64,000 nucleotides of DNA from Mucilaginibacter auburnensis (GCF_002797815.1 NZ_PGFJ01000002.1:1240001-1304000); one strand, 5' to 3'. Numbered from the stretch's first letter, positions 32,425 to 42,710 are shown. Made by a program: numbers and translations. Notes: generated by a model from the sequence alone, not told the origin.

Positions 32425-34224
32425 TTACTGCAACGTTAACCACTTTTTACGTACCGCCATTTGCTGTGCGGTAGCGTTTGGCAACTGCTCAATTTTATAT
32501 TTAACCGTGGCCGATTTTTTAAGTGTAACAGGAATGGTTTTTTCCAGGCCGTCGCGTATGAGTTTAACCATTATTTTATCACCCACCTTTTTGTCGCCAA
32601 ACAAGGGTTCTTTGCTGTCAACCGGTTTATCGTCAATAGTGATGATCTCGTCGTTCACGTTAATACCATCATCCCAGGCAGAGGTGCCGCGTAACACAGA
32701 GGCTACAATCACCCTGCGGGTATTAGCCACCATGGTAATACCTAAAGCAGGCGAATTGCTGCCGGCCAACTCATCGGTCATTTTGCAACCCGCAAAAGCC
32801 AGGTAGCTGTTATAGTCAATATCGGTTACACCGTTAATATACCTGGCGTAAAAATTATCCAGGCTTTTACCGGCAAATTTTTCCAGCGCCAGTTTAAACT
32901 CCGCGTCGGTATATCCGCGCTTTTTGCCTTTGTAGTATTCATTATACATATAGCGCATTACGTCATCCAGTGAGTTTTTGCCTTTGCTGTTGTTAATGAT
33001 CTCCAGGTCAAGCATCATGGCAATGATGGCACCTTTGGTATAGTATGATATGGTGGTATTGTTTGAGTTCTCGTTAGGGCGGTAAGCTTTTATCCAGGCA
33101 TCAAAACTGGCCATAGCCACGCTTTGTACTTTTACGCCTGGCTGGTTCTCTAACTGGTTAATTTGTCTTGCCATCAGGTCAAGATAATTTTGCGGGGCGT
33201 ACAATTGTGTACGGCGCACTATAATATCCTGATAGTAGGCGGTAAAGCCTTCTGCTATCCAAAGGTTGGTGGTGTAGTTCTCATTATCATAATCAAACGG
33301 ACCTAATACTATCGGCCGTAAACGTTTAACGTTCCACAGGTGAAAGTGCTCATGCGCAGCCAACGACAAAAAACTCTGGTAAGTACCTTCGTGCGTATAA
33401 CCATCGCGCGTAGCGCCCAAGGTGGTTGAGCTTAAATGCTCCAAACCGCCACCACCTTTTAAATAATTATGAATAATAAAGGTATAATGCTTGTTAGGGT
33501 TCTCGCCAAATACGGCAACCTCCTCCTCTATCAGTCGGGTAAAGTCTTTTTTAACGCGTTCTTTATCATAGTTGCCGCCACCGCTCATAGCAACTTCATA
33601 ATCTGTTGATCCAACTTTAAAGCTGAAAACATCCTGCGTACCTACTTCAATAGGAGAATCAAACAGGATATCATATTCAGGCGCGGTGCGTGTAAAGGTA
33701 TCGCCATTCACTTTTTCCAGACTGGTTGATACGGTCGTCCAGCCTTTATACGGTACAATTTTAACTGTTGATGCATTTTTCAGCATGCCTTCCGGATAGA
33801 TAAAAAAATCAGGCGAAGAAATGAATGCATGGTCGGCATCAATAAAGCTGGTACGTACCGATACCTCAAACGCGTATACTTTATATTTAACGGTAATGGC
33901 AGCTAAACCATCGGTGCTGACATGCCATATGTTTTTGCGGGTTTTAGTAACAGGCAACTCTTTGCCGCCTGCGCTTACGGTAAATCCCTCCAGGTTGCGG
34001 GTAAACTCGCGTACCAGGTAAGAGCCCGGCGCCCAAACCGGCATTTTAAGGTCTAATGTTTTTTGATTAAGACCGCTTATGGTCATCTCCACTTCGGCAT
34101 AATGGGCCTGTGCTTCTGGAAAGGTAATGGTATAGTTTATTTTCTCGGTACCTGCCGCGCTTCCGGTATTACTGTTCATTAAAAATATGGTTGTAAAAAA
34201 AAGGGTTGCAAAAATTTTCTTCAT
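32425..34224 (-). CDS. M61-family metallopeptidase with PDZ domain
   Basis: The 599-residue protein has a signal peptide (to about residue 22), an N-terminal beta domain, and an M61 catalytic domain with GGGGLEHLSS (~257-266) and the zinc site HEHFH at 291-295; the third ligand is Glu in AEGFTAYYQD. A C-terminal PDZ domain (~480-570, LGITMVANTRRVIVASVL) completes it. M61 enzymes include glycyl aminopeptidases; here it acts in the periplasm or at the surface. The gene is read alone. Confidence 0.92.
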   Translation of the reverse strand: MKKIFATLFFTTIFLMNSNTGSAAGTEKINYTITFPEAQAHYAEVEMTISGLNQKTLDLKMPVWAPGSYLVREFTRNLEGFTVSAGGKELPVTKTRKNIWHVSTDGLAAITVKYKVYAFEVSVRTSFIDADHAFISSPDFFIYPEGMLKNASTVKIVPYKGWTTVSTSLEKVNGDTFTRTAPEYDILFDSPIEVGTQDVFSFKVGSTDYEVAMSGGGNYDKERVKKDFTRLIEEEVAVFGENPNKHYTFIIHNYLKGGGGLEHLSSTTLGATRDGYTHEGTYQSFLSLAAHEHFHLWNVKRLRPIVLGPFDYDNENYTTNLWIAEGFTAYYQDIIVRRTQLYAPQNYLDLMARQINQLENQPGVKVQSVAMASFDAWIKAYRPNENSNNTTISYYTKGAIIAMMLDLEIINNSKGKNSLDDVMRYMYNEYYKGKKRGYTDAEFKLALEKFAGKSLDNFYARYINGVTDIDYNSYLAFAGCKMTDELAGSNSPALGITMVANTRRVIVASVLRGTSAWDDGINVNDEIITIDDKPVDSKEPLFGDKKVGDKIMVKLIRDGLEKTIPVTLKKSATVKYKIEQLPNATAQQMAVRKKWLTLQ

Positions 34225-34554
34225 AACTGCAATGTATAAATTTTTTTATTTCTATCCGCTTATCAAATAATTAGCTAATAGCTGTTGTAACATGCTTGAT
34301 ACACGCCCTTATGTGGGTACGCTACCATTTACTTTTGCCGTTTGAATCTGCAAATACAATTGAGGTTTAAAAAAGTTGCGAAACTTCTAAATAATTGGAC
34401 AAAAAAGGCCGCTGATATCAAGTATTTTAAACAAAAAATATTGATATTACAACGCATTTAGCACCCTTTGCTGCCCTAAATGTATTAGCAGATGCATTTT
34501 GATCTTTACTTCAGGAATAAGGCTTGGTTGAGCCTGGATGTCCAAAAATAAAAT
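34225..34554. other. Intergenic region before the RND operon
   Basis: The 330-bp gap between divergent genes has no coding frame of note. A plus-strand TACTTTTG -7 element at 34330-34337 may start the efflux operon with a leader of about 215 nt. I see no clear operator. Confidence 0.4.
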
Positions 34555-35721
34555 ATGAAAACCAGATATATTGTTTACATCATTATTGCCGCAGTTATCG
34601 GCTTTTTAGTTTACAACAAATTTTTCAGCGAGTCTGCAAAGAAACGTGCTGCCATGAGCGCTAAGGGTCCGGGCGGACCGGGTGCAGGTGGTCCCGGAGC
34701 AGGCGGACCTGGTGGCGCAGGTGGTCGCGGTGGTAAAGGAGGTGGCCCGGGCGGCCCCGGTGGTGGCAGAAGAGGCGGCCCTGTAGCAGTAACGGTAATG
34801 ATCGTTAAAGACACTACCATCAGCAACAATATAGATGTTACCGGTACCATTGATGCCAATGAAAGCGTGAACCTGATAAGCGAAGTATCCGGCCGTATTA
34901 CCGGCATCTACTTTAACGAGGGTAGCCACGTAAACAAAGGACAACTTTTGGTTAAAGTGAATGACCAGGACCTGGTGGCATCGCTTAAACAAAGCCAATA
35001 CCAGATACAATTAGCCAAACAAAACGAAAGCCGCAACAAGCAGCTGTTGCAAAAAGAGGCTATCAGTCAGGTAGAATATGAAACCTCATTAACCAGCCTG
35101 AATACATTGAATGCTCAGGCCGATATGATCAAGGCGCAGATAGCCAAAACTGAGTTGCGCGCGCCGTTCTCCGGCACAATTGGTTTGCGCAGTGTTAGCC
35201 CTGGTGGTTATTTATCGCCCAACACCCCTATTGCCACTTTGGTAAATATGGACCCGGCTAAAATTACTTTCTCTGTGCCTGAAAAATATCTGGGTTATAT
35301 AAAAACCGGCAGCAAAATCAGCTTTGAAGTAGCCAGCTCTCGCGAAGATTTTAAAGCATCTGTTTACGCCATTGAACCCTCTATCAACGTAAGTTCACGT
35401 ACCATTACGGTGCGTGCCAAAGCGCCAAATTCAAAAGGTTTGTTAAAAGCGGGCAGCTTTGCCAAGATCAACCTTTCGCTTGATCAGATCCCAAAAACAA
35501 TTATGCTGCCTACCGAAGCTGTTACACCTGATATTAAAGGCAGCAAGGTATTTATTTATGAGAATGGCGTAGCCGTACCGCGTTCGGTGAGCACCGATTT
35601 GCGTACCGCTACCAAAATTCAAATTACCGATGGCTTAAAGCCGGGCGATAGTGTGGTGGTGTCGGCAATTATGCAAATGCGCCCTAAGGCACAGTTAAAA
35701 TTAATCCGAACAATTAATTAA
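34555..35721 (+). CDS. RND efflux periplasmic adaptor (HlyD/MdtA-like)
   Basis: The 388-residue membrane fusion protein has an N-terminal membrane anchor (YIVYIIIAAVIGFLVYN). A Gly/Pro/Arg low-complexity linker (~37-76, repeats of GPGGPGAGG) follows, then the adaptor barrel-sandwich and alpha-hairpin with DANESVNLISEVSGRITGIY and TELRAPFSGTIGLRSVSPG. It links the inner-membrane pump to the outer-membrane TolC. It starts a three-gene operon. The glycine-rich spacer is unusual for this family. Confidence 0.95.
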   Translation: MKTRYIVYIIIAAVIGFLVYNKFFSESAKKRAAMSAKGPGGPGAGGPGAGGPGGAGGRGGKGGGPGGPGGGRRGGPVAVTVMIVKDTTISNNIDVTGTIDANESVNLISEVSGRITGIYFNEGSHVNKGQLLVKVNDQDLVASLKQSQYQIQLAKQNESRNKQLLQKEAISQVEYETSLTSLNTLNAQADMIKAQIAKTELRAPFSGTIGLRSVSPGGYLSPNTPIATLVNMDPAKITFSVPEKYLGYIKTGSKISFEVASSREDFKASVYAIEPSINVSSRTITVRAKAPNSKGLLKAGSFAKINLSLDQIPKTIMLPTEAVTPDIKGSKVFIYENGVAVPRSVSTDLRTATKIQITDGLKPGDSVVVSAIMQMRPKAQLKLIRTIN

Positions 35722-35732
35722 TTTAAGTAGCT

Positions 35733-38700
35733 ATGAGTTTATCCTCAGTTAGTATAAAGCGACCGGTGCTGGCAACAGTTATGTCTGTTGTTATTGTGGT
35801 ATTCGGTATTATAGGCTACAATTTTTTAGGTATACGAGATTTCCCTTCGGTTGACCCGCCCATCATTAACGTGCGTACCACTTATACCGGTGCCAACTCT
35901 GATGTAATTGAATCGCAGATAACCGAACCGTTAGAGAAAGCTATTAACGGTGTGCCGGGCATCCGTAACATTACTTCAACCAGCTCAGTAGGTAGCAGTA
36001 ACATTACCGTTGAGTTTGACCTGGATGCCGACCTTGAAACCGCCGCTAACGACGTGCGCGACAAGGTGAGCCAAGCGCAGCGCCAGCTTCCGCAGGATAT
36101 AACCGCTCCGCCGGTAGTATCAAAAGCTGATGCGAATGCCGATAACATCATCACCGTATCTGTAAAAAGTAACAAGCGAGACATTACGCAGGTTAATGAT
36201 TACGCCGAAAACGTGTTGATGGAGGGTTTACAAACCATTCCGGGTGTGAGCGCCATTAACTTACAGGGCACGCGCCAGTACGCTATGCGTTTATGGATAG
36301 ATCCTGCTAAGCTTACTGCATTAGGCCTGGCTGCCAATGATATTTCAACAGCGCTTAACCGCGAGAACGTGGAGTTGCCTGCCGGTAAAATTGAGGGTAA
36401 CAAAACCGAATTGAGTATACGCGCGGTGGGTAGAATGACTACCGAAAAAGAGTTTAACGACCTTATTATCCGTGCAGATAGCAACCGCGTTATCCGCTTA
36501 AGCGATGTGGGTTATGCTGTGTTAGGTTCTGCTAACGAGCAAACGGCGTTTAAGGAATCGGGTACATTGCAGGTTTCATTAGCTATTGTACCACAGCCGG
36601 GCGCTAACTATGTTGACATTGCCAAAGAGTTTTACAAACGTTTTGATCAACTGAAAAAAGACCTGCCTGATGATATTCAGGTTAAGGTTTTGGTTGATAA
36701 AACCAAGTTCATTAAACAATCTATTGAAGAGGTGGAAGAAACCCTGGCTATTTCATTCGCGCTGGTGGTGATCATTATTTACCTCTTTTTCCGCGACTGG
36801 CTCATTGCTTTCCGTCCGTTAATTGATATACCGGTATCATTGGTAGGTACATTCTTTATTATGTACGCCTGCGGGTTCTCCATCAATATATTAACCTTAT
36901 TAGGTATAGTACTGGCAACAGGCCTTGTGGTTGATGACGGTATAGTGGTCACGGAGAACATCTACAAGAAAATTGAGGAAGGCATGGATGTACGCAAGGC
37001 CGCTTTTGAAGGCTCTCGCGAGATATTCTTTGCGGTAATTTCAACTTCGGTAACGTTAGCGGCAGTGTTCCTTCCGGTAATGTTCCTGCAAGGCTTTACG
37101 GGCAGGTTGTTCCGGGAGTTTGCGGTGGTGGTTGCAGGTTCGGTATTGATATCGGCATTTGTATCACTATCCTTAACACCAATGCTGAGCGTTAAATTCG
37201 TTCGTAAAAATCACAAAAAATCTAAATTTTACGAGCGTACCGAGCCATTCTTTACCCGCATGACCAATGCCTATACCGAAACACTGGTAGGATTTATGAA
37301 GCGTCGCTGGATAGCAGTAGTTATACTTTTGGCATCAATTGGCATTATATGGGGATTGAACAGCCAGATACCTTCTGAGCTGGCTCCACTTGACGACCGC
37401 AGCTTCCTTCGTTACTCGGTTACCGGTCCGGAAGGTTCATCCTACGAGTTTATGGCCGACTACATGGACAAGGTATCTAACATGGTGGCCGACTCAGTTC
37501 CCGAAGCTAACATGAATGTTGAGATAGTGGCTTTTGGCGGTGGTGGTGCCGGTGCTGTAAATACAGGTATGGGTATGATTGGTTTGACAGATCCCGACAA
37601 GCGTAAACGCAGTCAGCAGGAAATTGCCGACATGCTGACCAAAGCGCTGCAAAAATTCCCTGATGCACGTGCCATTGTAACACAGGAGCAAACCATTAGC
37701 GCAGGCGGTGGCGGCGCGCGTAGCTCGCAGCCTATACAATACGTTTTGCAGAACCAAAACTTTGATAAGATACGTAACGTTCTGCCTGAATTTATGGCTG
37801 AGGTAATGCAAAGTCCGGTTTTTGTGACACCGGATGTCAATCTGAAATTTACCAAGCCTGAGCTTAAAATTACTACCGACCGTGAACGCGCCCGTGACCT
37901 GGGTGTATCGGTAGCTGATATTGCACAGGCCTTGCAGTTATATTATAGTAACAGCCGTTTAAGCTACTTCCTGATGAACGGTAAGCAGTACCAGGTAATT
38001 GCGCAGGCCGACCGCGCCAACCGCGATGAACCGCTTGACCTTAAAACGTTGTATGTGCGTAACTCACGCGGTGAATTGATACAACTGGATAACGTGGTGA
38101 AAGTAGAAGAAGACGCTACTCCTCCATCCATACTGCACTTTAACCGTTTTAAGGCAGCTACCATACAAGCCGGTTTAGCACCGGGCTATACCATTGGCGA
38201 CGGTATTAAAGAAATGGACCGTATTGCCAAAGCTACTTTAGATGAGACCTTCAGTACTGCGTTAAGCGGTTCATCCCGCGACTTTGCAGAGAGTGGTTCT
38301 AACATTTTGTTCGCGTTCATCTTCGCGCTGTTACTCATTTACCTGGTTCTGGCTGCACAGTTTGAAAGCTTTAAAGATCCTGTAATTGTAATGTTAACGG
38401 TGCCGTTAGCGGTTGCCGGCGCTTATTTATCGCTTTGGTTATTTGATCAAACGTTAAACATCTTTGGCCAGATAGGTATAATTACCCTTGTTGGTTTGGT
38501 TACCAAAAATGGTATTTTGATAGTTGAATTTGCCAACCAGCGCATGGAACACGGCATTGAGAAATATGAGGCGGTGGTTGAAGCAGCTACGGCTCGTTTG
38601 CGCCCTATTTTAATGACCAGCTTAGCGGTAGTATTAGGCTCAGTACCTATTGCCCTGGCTTTGGGTGCAGGTGCAAAAAGCCGTGTATCATTAGGTATTG

Positions 38701-38861
38701 TAATTATAGGCGGTATGCTGTTCTCACTGGTGTTAACGCTTTATGTAATACCAACCATGTATGTTTTAATAGCATCAAAAGTACGCCGAGACCCCGATGC
38801 TGAAGACGAATTTGCAGCATCAACCCCTAATGAAGAAGTAAAGTTGGTTGAACAACACTAA
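35733..38861 (+). CDS. RND multidrug efflux transporter (AcrB/MexF type)
   Basis: The 1042-residue protein has the RND form with 12 membrane helices and two large periplasmic loops. The N-terminal SIKRPVLATVMSVVIVVFG and the TM4 segment with GLVVDDGIVV (proton-relay Asp pair) identify it, along with TKNGILIVEFANQ in TM10. It exports hydrophobic drugs, dyes or bile-acid-like compounds using the proton gradient. It lies 11 bases after the adaptor gene. The substrate cannot be read from the sequence. Confidence 0.97.
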   Translation: MSLSSVSIKRPVLATVMSVVIVVFGIIGYNFLGIRDFPSVDPPIINVRTTYTGANSDVIESQITEPLEKAINGVPGIRNITSTSSVGSSNITVEFDLDADLETAANDVRDKVSQAQRQLPQDITAPPVVSKADANADNIITVSVKSNKRDITQVNDYAENVLMEGLQTIPGVSAINLQGTRQYAMRLWIDPAKLTALGLAANDISTALNRENVELPAGKIEGNKTELSIRAVGRMTTEKEFNDLIIRADSNRVIRLSDVGYAVLGSANEQTAFKESGTLQVSLAIVPQPGANYVDIAKEFYKRFDQLKKDLPDDIQVKVLVDKTKFIKQSIEEVEETLAISFALVVIIIYLFFRDWLIAFRPLIDIPVSLVGTFFIMYACGFSINILTLLGIVLATGLVVDDGIVVTENIYKKIEEGMDVRKAAFEGSREIFFAVISTSVTLAAVFLPVMFLQGFTGRLFREFAVVVAGSVLISAFVSLSLTPMLSVKFVRKNHKKSKFYERTEPFFTRMTNAYTETLVGFMKRRWIAVVILLASIGIIWGLNSQIPSELAPLDDRSFLRYSVTGPEGSSYEFMADYMDKVSNMVADSVPEANMNVEIVAFGGGGAGAVNTGMGMIGLTDPDKRKRSQQEIADMLTKALQKFPDARAIVTQEQTISAGGGGARSSQPIQYVLQNQNFDKIRNVLPEFMAEVMQSPVFVTPDVNLKFTKPELKITTDRERARDLGVSVADIAQALQLYYSNSRLSYFLMNGKQYQVIAQADRANRDEPLDLKTLYVRNSRGELIQLDNVVKVEEDATPPSILHFNRFKAATIQAGLAPGYTIGDGIKEMDRIAKATLDETFSTALSGSSRDFAESGSNILFAFIFALLLIYLVLAAQFESFKDPVIVMLTVPLAVAGAYLSLWLFDQTLNIFGQIGIITLVGLVTKNGILIVEFANQRMEHGIEKYEAVVEAATARLRPILMTSLAVVLGSVPIALALGAGAKSRVSLGIVIIGGMLFSLVLTLYVIPTMYVLIASKVRRDPDAEDEFAASTPNEEVKLVEQH

Positions 38862-38873
38862 GATATCCCTTTA

Positions 38874-40190
38874 ATGAAACTTAAACTAACAGGCTATTTA
38901 ATTCTCTGCTGTATGTTATCGGCTTTTGCAGTAAAGGCGCAACGCGTGCCTTTGCTTACCTTAAAAGATGCCATTGATACAGCATTGCAAAATAACTACA
39001 ATATAAAACTGGCACAGAACAATGCCACTATAGCACAAAACAATGTTTCCCTGGGTAATGCCGGCTTCTTACCTTCCTTAACAGGTAGCTTTACCAACAA
39101 TAACAGTGTACAAAACAGTACTGTAACCCGTACCACGGGAACGCAAAGCTTTACCAACGTGCGTAGCCGAAACAACAATTATGGTGTGGCTATGGACTGG
39201 ACCATTTTTGACGGTTTTGCCATGTTTGCTAACTACGACGCGCTTAAAACCCGCGAACGCCTGAGCGGCATAACATCGCGCGATACGGTTTTACAAACGC
39301 TTACCAACGTAATTAACACCTATTACAGCCTGATTAACCAAAACCAGATATTAAAATCGCTTAAAGGCGCTATTGGCATATCAAAAGCACAGTTACAGTT
39401 TGCCAAAGACAAGTTTGCCGTAGGCGCGGTTGCCCGTTTGGATGTGTACAATGCTGAGGTAAATGTAAACACAGATACGGCTAACTACCTTGCGCAACTA
39501 CAACTGTTTAAAACCACCAAGATACAATTGAACCAGTTACTGGTACGCAACCTGCAAACTGATTTTGCCGTAACCGATACCATAGTTGTTGATGAAAAAC
39601 TGGCGCTTGGCGACGTTTTAGCAGCAGCTGCAGCGCAAAACCCGCGCATCTTGTCGGCACAGATAGCCAAACAACTGGCCGAGATCAACCTGAGGCAGGT
39701 TAGGGCGGTGCGCTATCCGGTTGTGGGTTTAACAACAGGCTATAACTTTACCAACAGCCGCTCGCCAAGCGGCGCGTTATTAGCCAATGATGCACGTGGT
39801 TTAACTTACGGATTAACTGCCAGCATTAATATTTTTGATGGATTTAATCAGCGCAGGCGCGAAAACAACGCGAAGATACAGGTAGAAAATTCTGCTATAC
39901 AGGCTAAAAATATTAAGTTAGGTATTGACGCGCAGGTTAACTCCCTGTATACAAATTACCTTTCAGGACTTGAACTTATTAAATTGGGGCAGGCTAACGT
40001 AGCCATTGCAAAACGCAATTTAGAGATCACCTTAGATAAATATAAACTGGGCAACATTACCCCGCTTGAAGTTCGCCAGGCCGAAGAGAACTTTGTAAAC
40101 GCGCAGGTTAATTATTATTCCGCAGAATATCAGGCTAAAAGCGCCGAAATTTCATTAAAGCAAATTACTAACAACATTAATATTCAATAA
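38874..40190 (+). CDS. TolC-family outer-membrane efflux protein
   Basis: The 438-residue protein has a signal peptide (MKLKLTGYLILCCMLSAFA, ending VKAQ) and the TolC duplicated layout. The first repeat starts LTLKDAIDTALQNNYNIKLA, and the second ends TLDKYKLGNITPLEVRQAEE, with long coiled-coil helices between. It forms the outer-membrane duct of the efflux pump and lies 12 bases after the transporter gene, closing the operon. Confidence 0.95.
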   Translation: MKLKLTGYLILCCMLSAFAVKAQRVPLLTLKDAIDTALQNNYNIKLAQNNATIAQNNVSLGNAGFLPSLTGSFTNNNSVQNSTVTRTTGTQSFTNVRSRNNNYGVAMDWTIFDGFAMFANYDALKTRERLSGITSRDTVLQTLTNVINTYYSLINQNQILKSLKGAIGISKAQLQFAKDKFAVGAVARLDVYNAEVNVNTDTANYLAQLQLFKTTKIQLNQLLVRNLQTDFAVTDTIVVDEKLALGDVLAAAAAQNPRILSAQIAKQLAEINLRQVRAVRYPVVGLTTGYNFTNSRSPSGALLANDARGLTYGLTASINIFDGFNQRRRENNAKIQVENSAIQAKNIKLGIDAQVNSLYTNYLSGLELIKLGQANVAIAKRNLEITLDKYKLGNITPLEVRQAEENFVNAQVNYYSAEYQAKSAEISLKQITNNINIQ

Positions 40191-40224
40191 TGAAATAAAA
40201 GTTTATTTTTGATGTTTAATAACC

Positions 40225-40599
40225 ATGGCTTTATACAAAACATGCTTGCTGATTGATGACAATTACATAGATAATTTTGTCACGAGCAGGCTTTTGGAAA
40301 GCTGTAAGTTTGCCGATAACATTGTAGTTCGTCAATCTTCTGCGGAAGCTATTGAAGCGTTACGCGATGGTTCATTAACCCCCGATGTTATTTTTTTAGA
40401 CCTGCGCATGCCCGGTATGGATGGGTTTGAATTTTTGCAGGAGTTTGATAAGCTGGAGATCAATAAAGAAGCCATAAAGGTGTTTATGTTATCTTCATCT
40501 CTTGACCCTACAGATCTTCGCCGCTCGCACGCTAATAAATACATCACTCAATTTGTTCATAAACCCATAACCAGACAGGTACTTGAGGAACTTTCATGA
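40225..40599 (+). CDS. Single-domain (CheY-like) response regulator
   Basis: The 124-residue protein is a lone receiver domain: acidic pair DD at 11-12 (CLLIDDNYID), phospho-acceptor D59 (FLDLRMPG), the Ser and the conserved Lys in FVHKPI. No output domain is present. A TATTTTTG -7 element (40204-40211) lies just in front. Its stop overlaps the next gene by ATGA, which couples it to the sugar kinase. The cognate kinase is not in this window. Confidence 0.9.
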   Translation: MALYKTCLLIDDNYIDNFVTSRLLESCKFADNIVVRQSSAEAIEALRDGSLTPDVIFLDLRMPGMDGFEFLQEFDKLEINKEAIKVFMLSSSLDPTDLRRSHANKYITQFVHKPITRQVLEELS

Positions 40600-41450
40600 T
40601 CTTAGTTGCCGATAGCGGATCATCAAAAACAGATTGGTTGCTTACCCAACCCGACGGAGACCCCATCGAATTTCGTACACCGGGACTCAATCCCTATTTT
40701 CTTACAGAAAAAGAAATAGTTAAAATTTTACAGGACCGCGGTGCCGACATGCTGGCTTATGCCGCAAAGGTTACCGAGATCTACTTTTTTGGCGCCGGTT
40801 GCTCGGGGCCAGACAGGCACGAGATCGTCTCTAACGCTTTAAGTCAGTTATTTACTAAGGCTTACATAAGTGTTGACAGCGATCTGCTTGGATCTGCCTA
40901 TGCAACGTGCGGGCATGAAAGAGGGTTGGTTTGCGTTTTAGGTACCGGCTCCAACATTTCTTTTTTTGATGGTGAAGACACCCACTCGGGCAAGCACGGC
41001 TTAGGTTTTATTTTAGGCGATGAAGGATCGGGCAACTGGTTTGGCAAAATGCTGATCACCGATTTTTTATACGGACACATGCCGCCCGAGGTACAAACGC
41101 TGTTTGAGAACACGTATGAGTTAAGCAAAGAAATTGTGATGCAGAACGTTTATCAAAAGCCGGCCGCCAATGCCTACCTCGCTTCTTTCGCACGTTTTTT
41201 AAATGTAGTGCGCCGTACAGATTACGGGCAGGAACTCCTCAAAAAAGGGCTTACCGAATTTATTGAGACCAACATTAAATCGTACCCGCAATATCACGAT
41301 CATAAATGCCATTTTGTGGGGTCTATAGCCCACACTTTTACTCCCGAACTTACAGCCCTTTGCAAAGCCAATGGCATACATGTAGGCAAAATAATTAAAC
41401 AGCCTATATTTGATCTGCTGCGGTTTATTTTAAGCAGAGAGGAACAGTAA
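40596..41450 (+). CDS. N-acetylglucosamine kinase-like ATPase (BadF/BadG family)
   Basis: The 284-residue protein belongs to the ASKHA fold of the BadF/BadG/BcrA/BcrD group, of which eukaryotic NAGK is a member. The phosphate-1 loop is ADSGSSKTDWLL at the start, the adenosine motif GTGSNISFFDG lies near the middle, and FILGDEGSGNWFGK binds the sugar. It would phosphorylate amino sugars, with anmK and nagB elsewhere in the window feeding the same cell-wall recycling route. It overlaps the response-regulator gene. Confidence 0.88.
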   Translation: MILVADSGSSKTDWLLTQPDGDPIEFRTPGLNPYFLTEKEIVKILQDRGADMLAYAAKVTEIYFFGAGCSGPDRHEIVSNALSQLFTKAYISVDSDLLGSAYATCGHERGLVCVLGTGSNISFFDGEDTHSGKHGLGFILGDEGSGNWFGKMLITDFLYGHMPPEVQTLFENTYELSKEIVMQNVYQKPAANAYLASFARFLNVVRRTDYGQELLKKGLTEFIETNIKSYPQYHDHKCHFVGSIAHTFTPELTALCKANGIHVGKIIKQPIFDLLRFILSREEQ

Positions 41451-41462
41451 GTGCTAAAACCT

Positions 41463-41470
41463 TAAATTTG
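41463..41470 (+). promoter_or_regulatory. -7 element (TAAATTTG) before the ABC ATPase gene
   Basis: TAAATTTG ends 5 bases before the ATG at 41476, which predicts a nearly leaderless mRNA like that of the 19046 gene. Confidence 0.45.
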
Positions 41471-41475
41471 TATAC

Positions 41476-42189
41476 ATGAATGTTGAGGTAAAAGAGCTTA
41501 CCAAAGTTTACGGACAGCAAAAAGCCGTTGATCAGATCTCGTTCAGCGCTGGTACGGGGGTGTTGGGTTTTTTAGGGCCCAATGGTGCCGGTAAATCAAC
41601 CACCATGAAAATGCTTACCTGTTTTTTACCCGCAACAAGCGGAACCGCCAGCGTATGCGGCTTTGATGTGGAAAAGCAATCGTTACAGGCGCGCGGCCAG
41701 ATAGGTTATTTACCGGAAAACAATCCACTTTACCTGGATATGTACATTAAAGAGGCTTTGGCTTTTGTTGCAGGCATTCATAAAATTGCTGATCCTGCAA
41801 CACGCATTGCGGAGGTGATTGAGCTTACAGGTTTAACAGCCGAACAACACAAAAAAGTAGGCCAGCTATCAAAAGGTTATAAACAACGGGTTGGTTTGGC
41901 ACAGGCTATTTTGCATGATCCGCAGGTGTTGATACTGGATGAACCCACATCCGGACTTGACCCTAACCAATTGATAGGCATCAGGCAATTGATACGTGAT
42001 CTGGGCAAAACCAAAACCGTTATTCTTTCTACCCACATTATGCAGGAGGTAGAAGCCATTTGCGATAGGGTGATCATTATCAATAAAGGAAAAATAGCGG
42101 CCGATGACACCTTAACCGGTTTGCTTGAAGCGCATGGGACCAACTCGTTAGAGACAATTTTTGTTAAATTGACCAATAACGCGGCCTAA
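41476..42189 (+). CDS. gldA: ABC transporter ATPase, GldA-like
   Basis: The 237-residue ATPase has Walker A GPNGAGKST (34-42), the signature LSKGYKQRV, Walker B LILDEPTSGLDP and the switch His in LSTHIMQEVEAI. It belongs to the group of two-component ABC-2 export ATPases that includes GldA. A fused GldF-GldG protein lies downstream at 43629, so I assign the gliding/export ABC system; the symbol is an inference from that linkage. Gliding itself is not shown. Confidence 0.85.
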   Translation: MNVEVKELTKVYGQQKAVDQISFSAGTGVLGFLGPNGAGKSTTMKMLTCFLPATSGTASVCGFDVEKQSLQARGQIGYLPENNPLYLDMYIKEALAFVAGIHKIADPATRIAEVIELTGLTAEQHKKVGQLSKGYKQRVGLAQAILHDPQVLILDEPTSGLDPNQLIGIRQLIRDLGKTKTVILSTHIMQEVEAICDRVIIINKGKIAADDTLTGLLEAHGTNSLETIFVKLTNNAA

Positions 42190-42212
42190 ATACCTTTACC
42201 TAATAACTTATT

Positions 42213-42710
42213 ATGAAAAAGCTTTTTTTAATGTTGTTGCTTTTTATAGTAGCAACACTCCCTGTAGTAGCCCAAACCGAAGGCCGTACCAGTATTGGTA
42301 TTGATGCGGGCATACCCGTAGGCGCAGCGGCTGATGCTTATTCTATAGCTATAGGCGGCGCTATAAAAACAGAAAATATACTCAACGAGAACACGCTTCT
42401 TTCTTTATCCTTCGGTTACACATCATTACCTGCCAAACAAACGCTGATAGGCGCTAACATTAAGCCACCCGCAGCCACTTATACACCATTAAAAGTTGGT
42501 ATTAAATACCGTTTAGTGGCAGAGCTCTATGCCGAGGCGCAAACAGGCGCAGCTTTTGAAATAAGGGGAAGGCGCACCGTGCGCTTTATTTACGCGCCTG
42601 GACTGGTTTACAATATCAACAGCTTTGACCTGGGTTTACGCTATGAGGGCTGGGCCGGTAGCGGCAGCACCATTAGCCAGGTTGCATTAAGGTTGGGGTA
42701 CAGTTTTTAA
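42213..42710 (+). CDS. Small outer-membrane beta-barrel-like protein
   Basis: The 165-residue protein has a signal peptide (to VVAQ) and a beta-barrel body with alternating strands and an aromatic C-terminus ending LRLGYSF, a typical outer-membrane terminal strand. It is a paralogue of the product of 43003: both begin the mature part with SIGI/VDAG-type strands and share LG(L/V)RYEGW near the end. It lies 23 bases after the ATPase gene and may be cotranscribed. Confidence 0.75.
   Translation: MKKLFLMLLLFIVATLPVVAQTEGRTSIGIDAGIPVGAAADAYSIAIGGAIKTENILNENTLLSLSFGYTSLPAKQTLIGANIKPPAATYTPLKVGIKYRLVAELYAEAQTGAAFEIRGRRTVRFIYAPGLVYNINSFDLGLRYEGWAGSGSTISQVALRLGYSF

Noticed and set aside
34606..35010. 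Minus-strand frames over the Gly/Pro-rich adaptor segment
   Set aside because: They are low-complexity shadows of the GGC-rich repeat in the adaptor gene.
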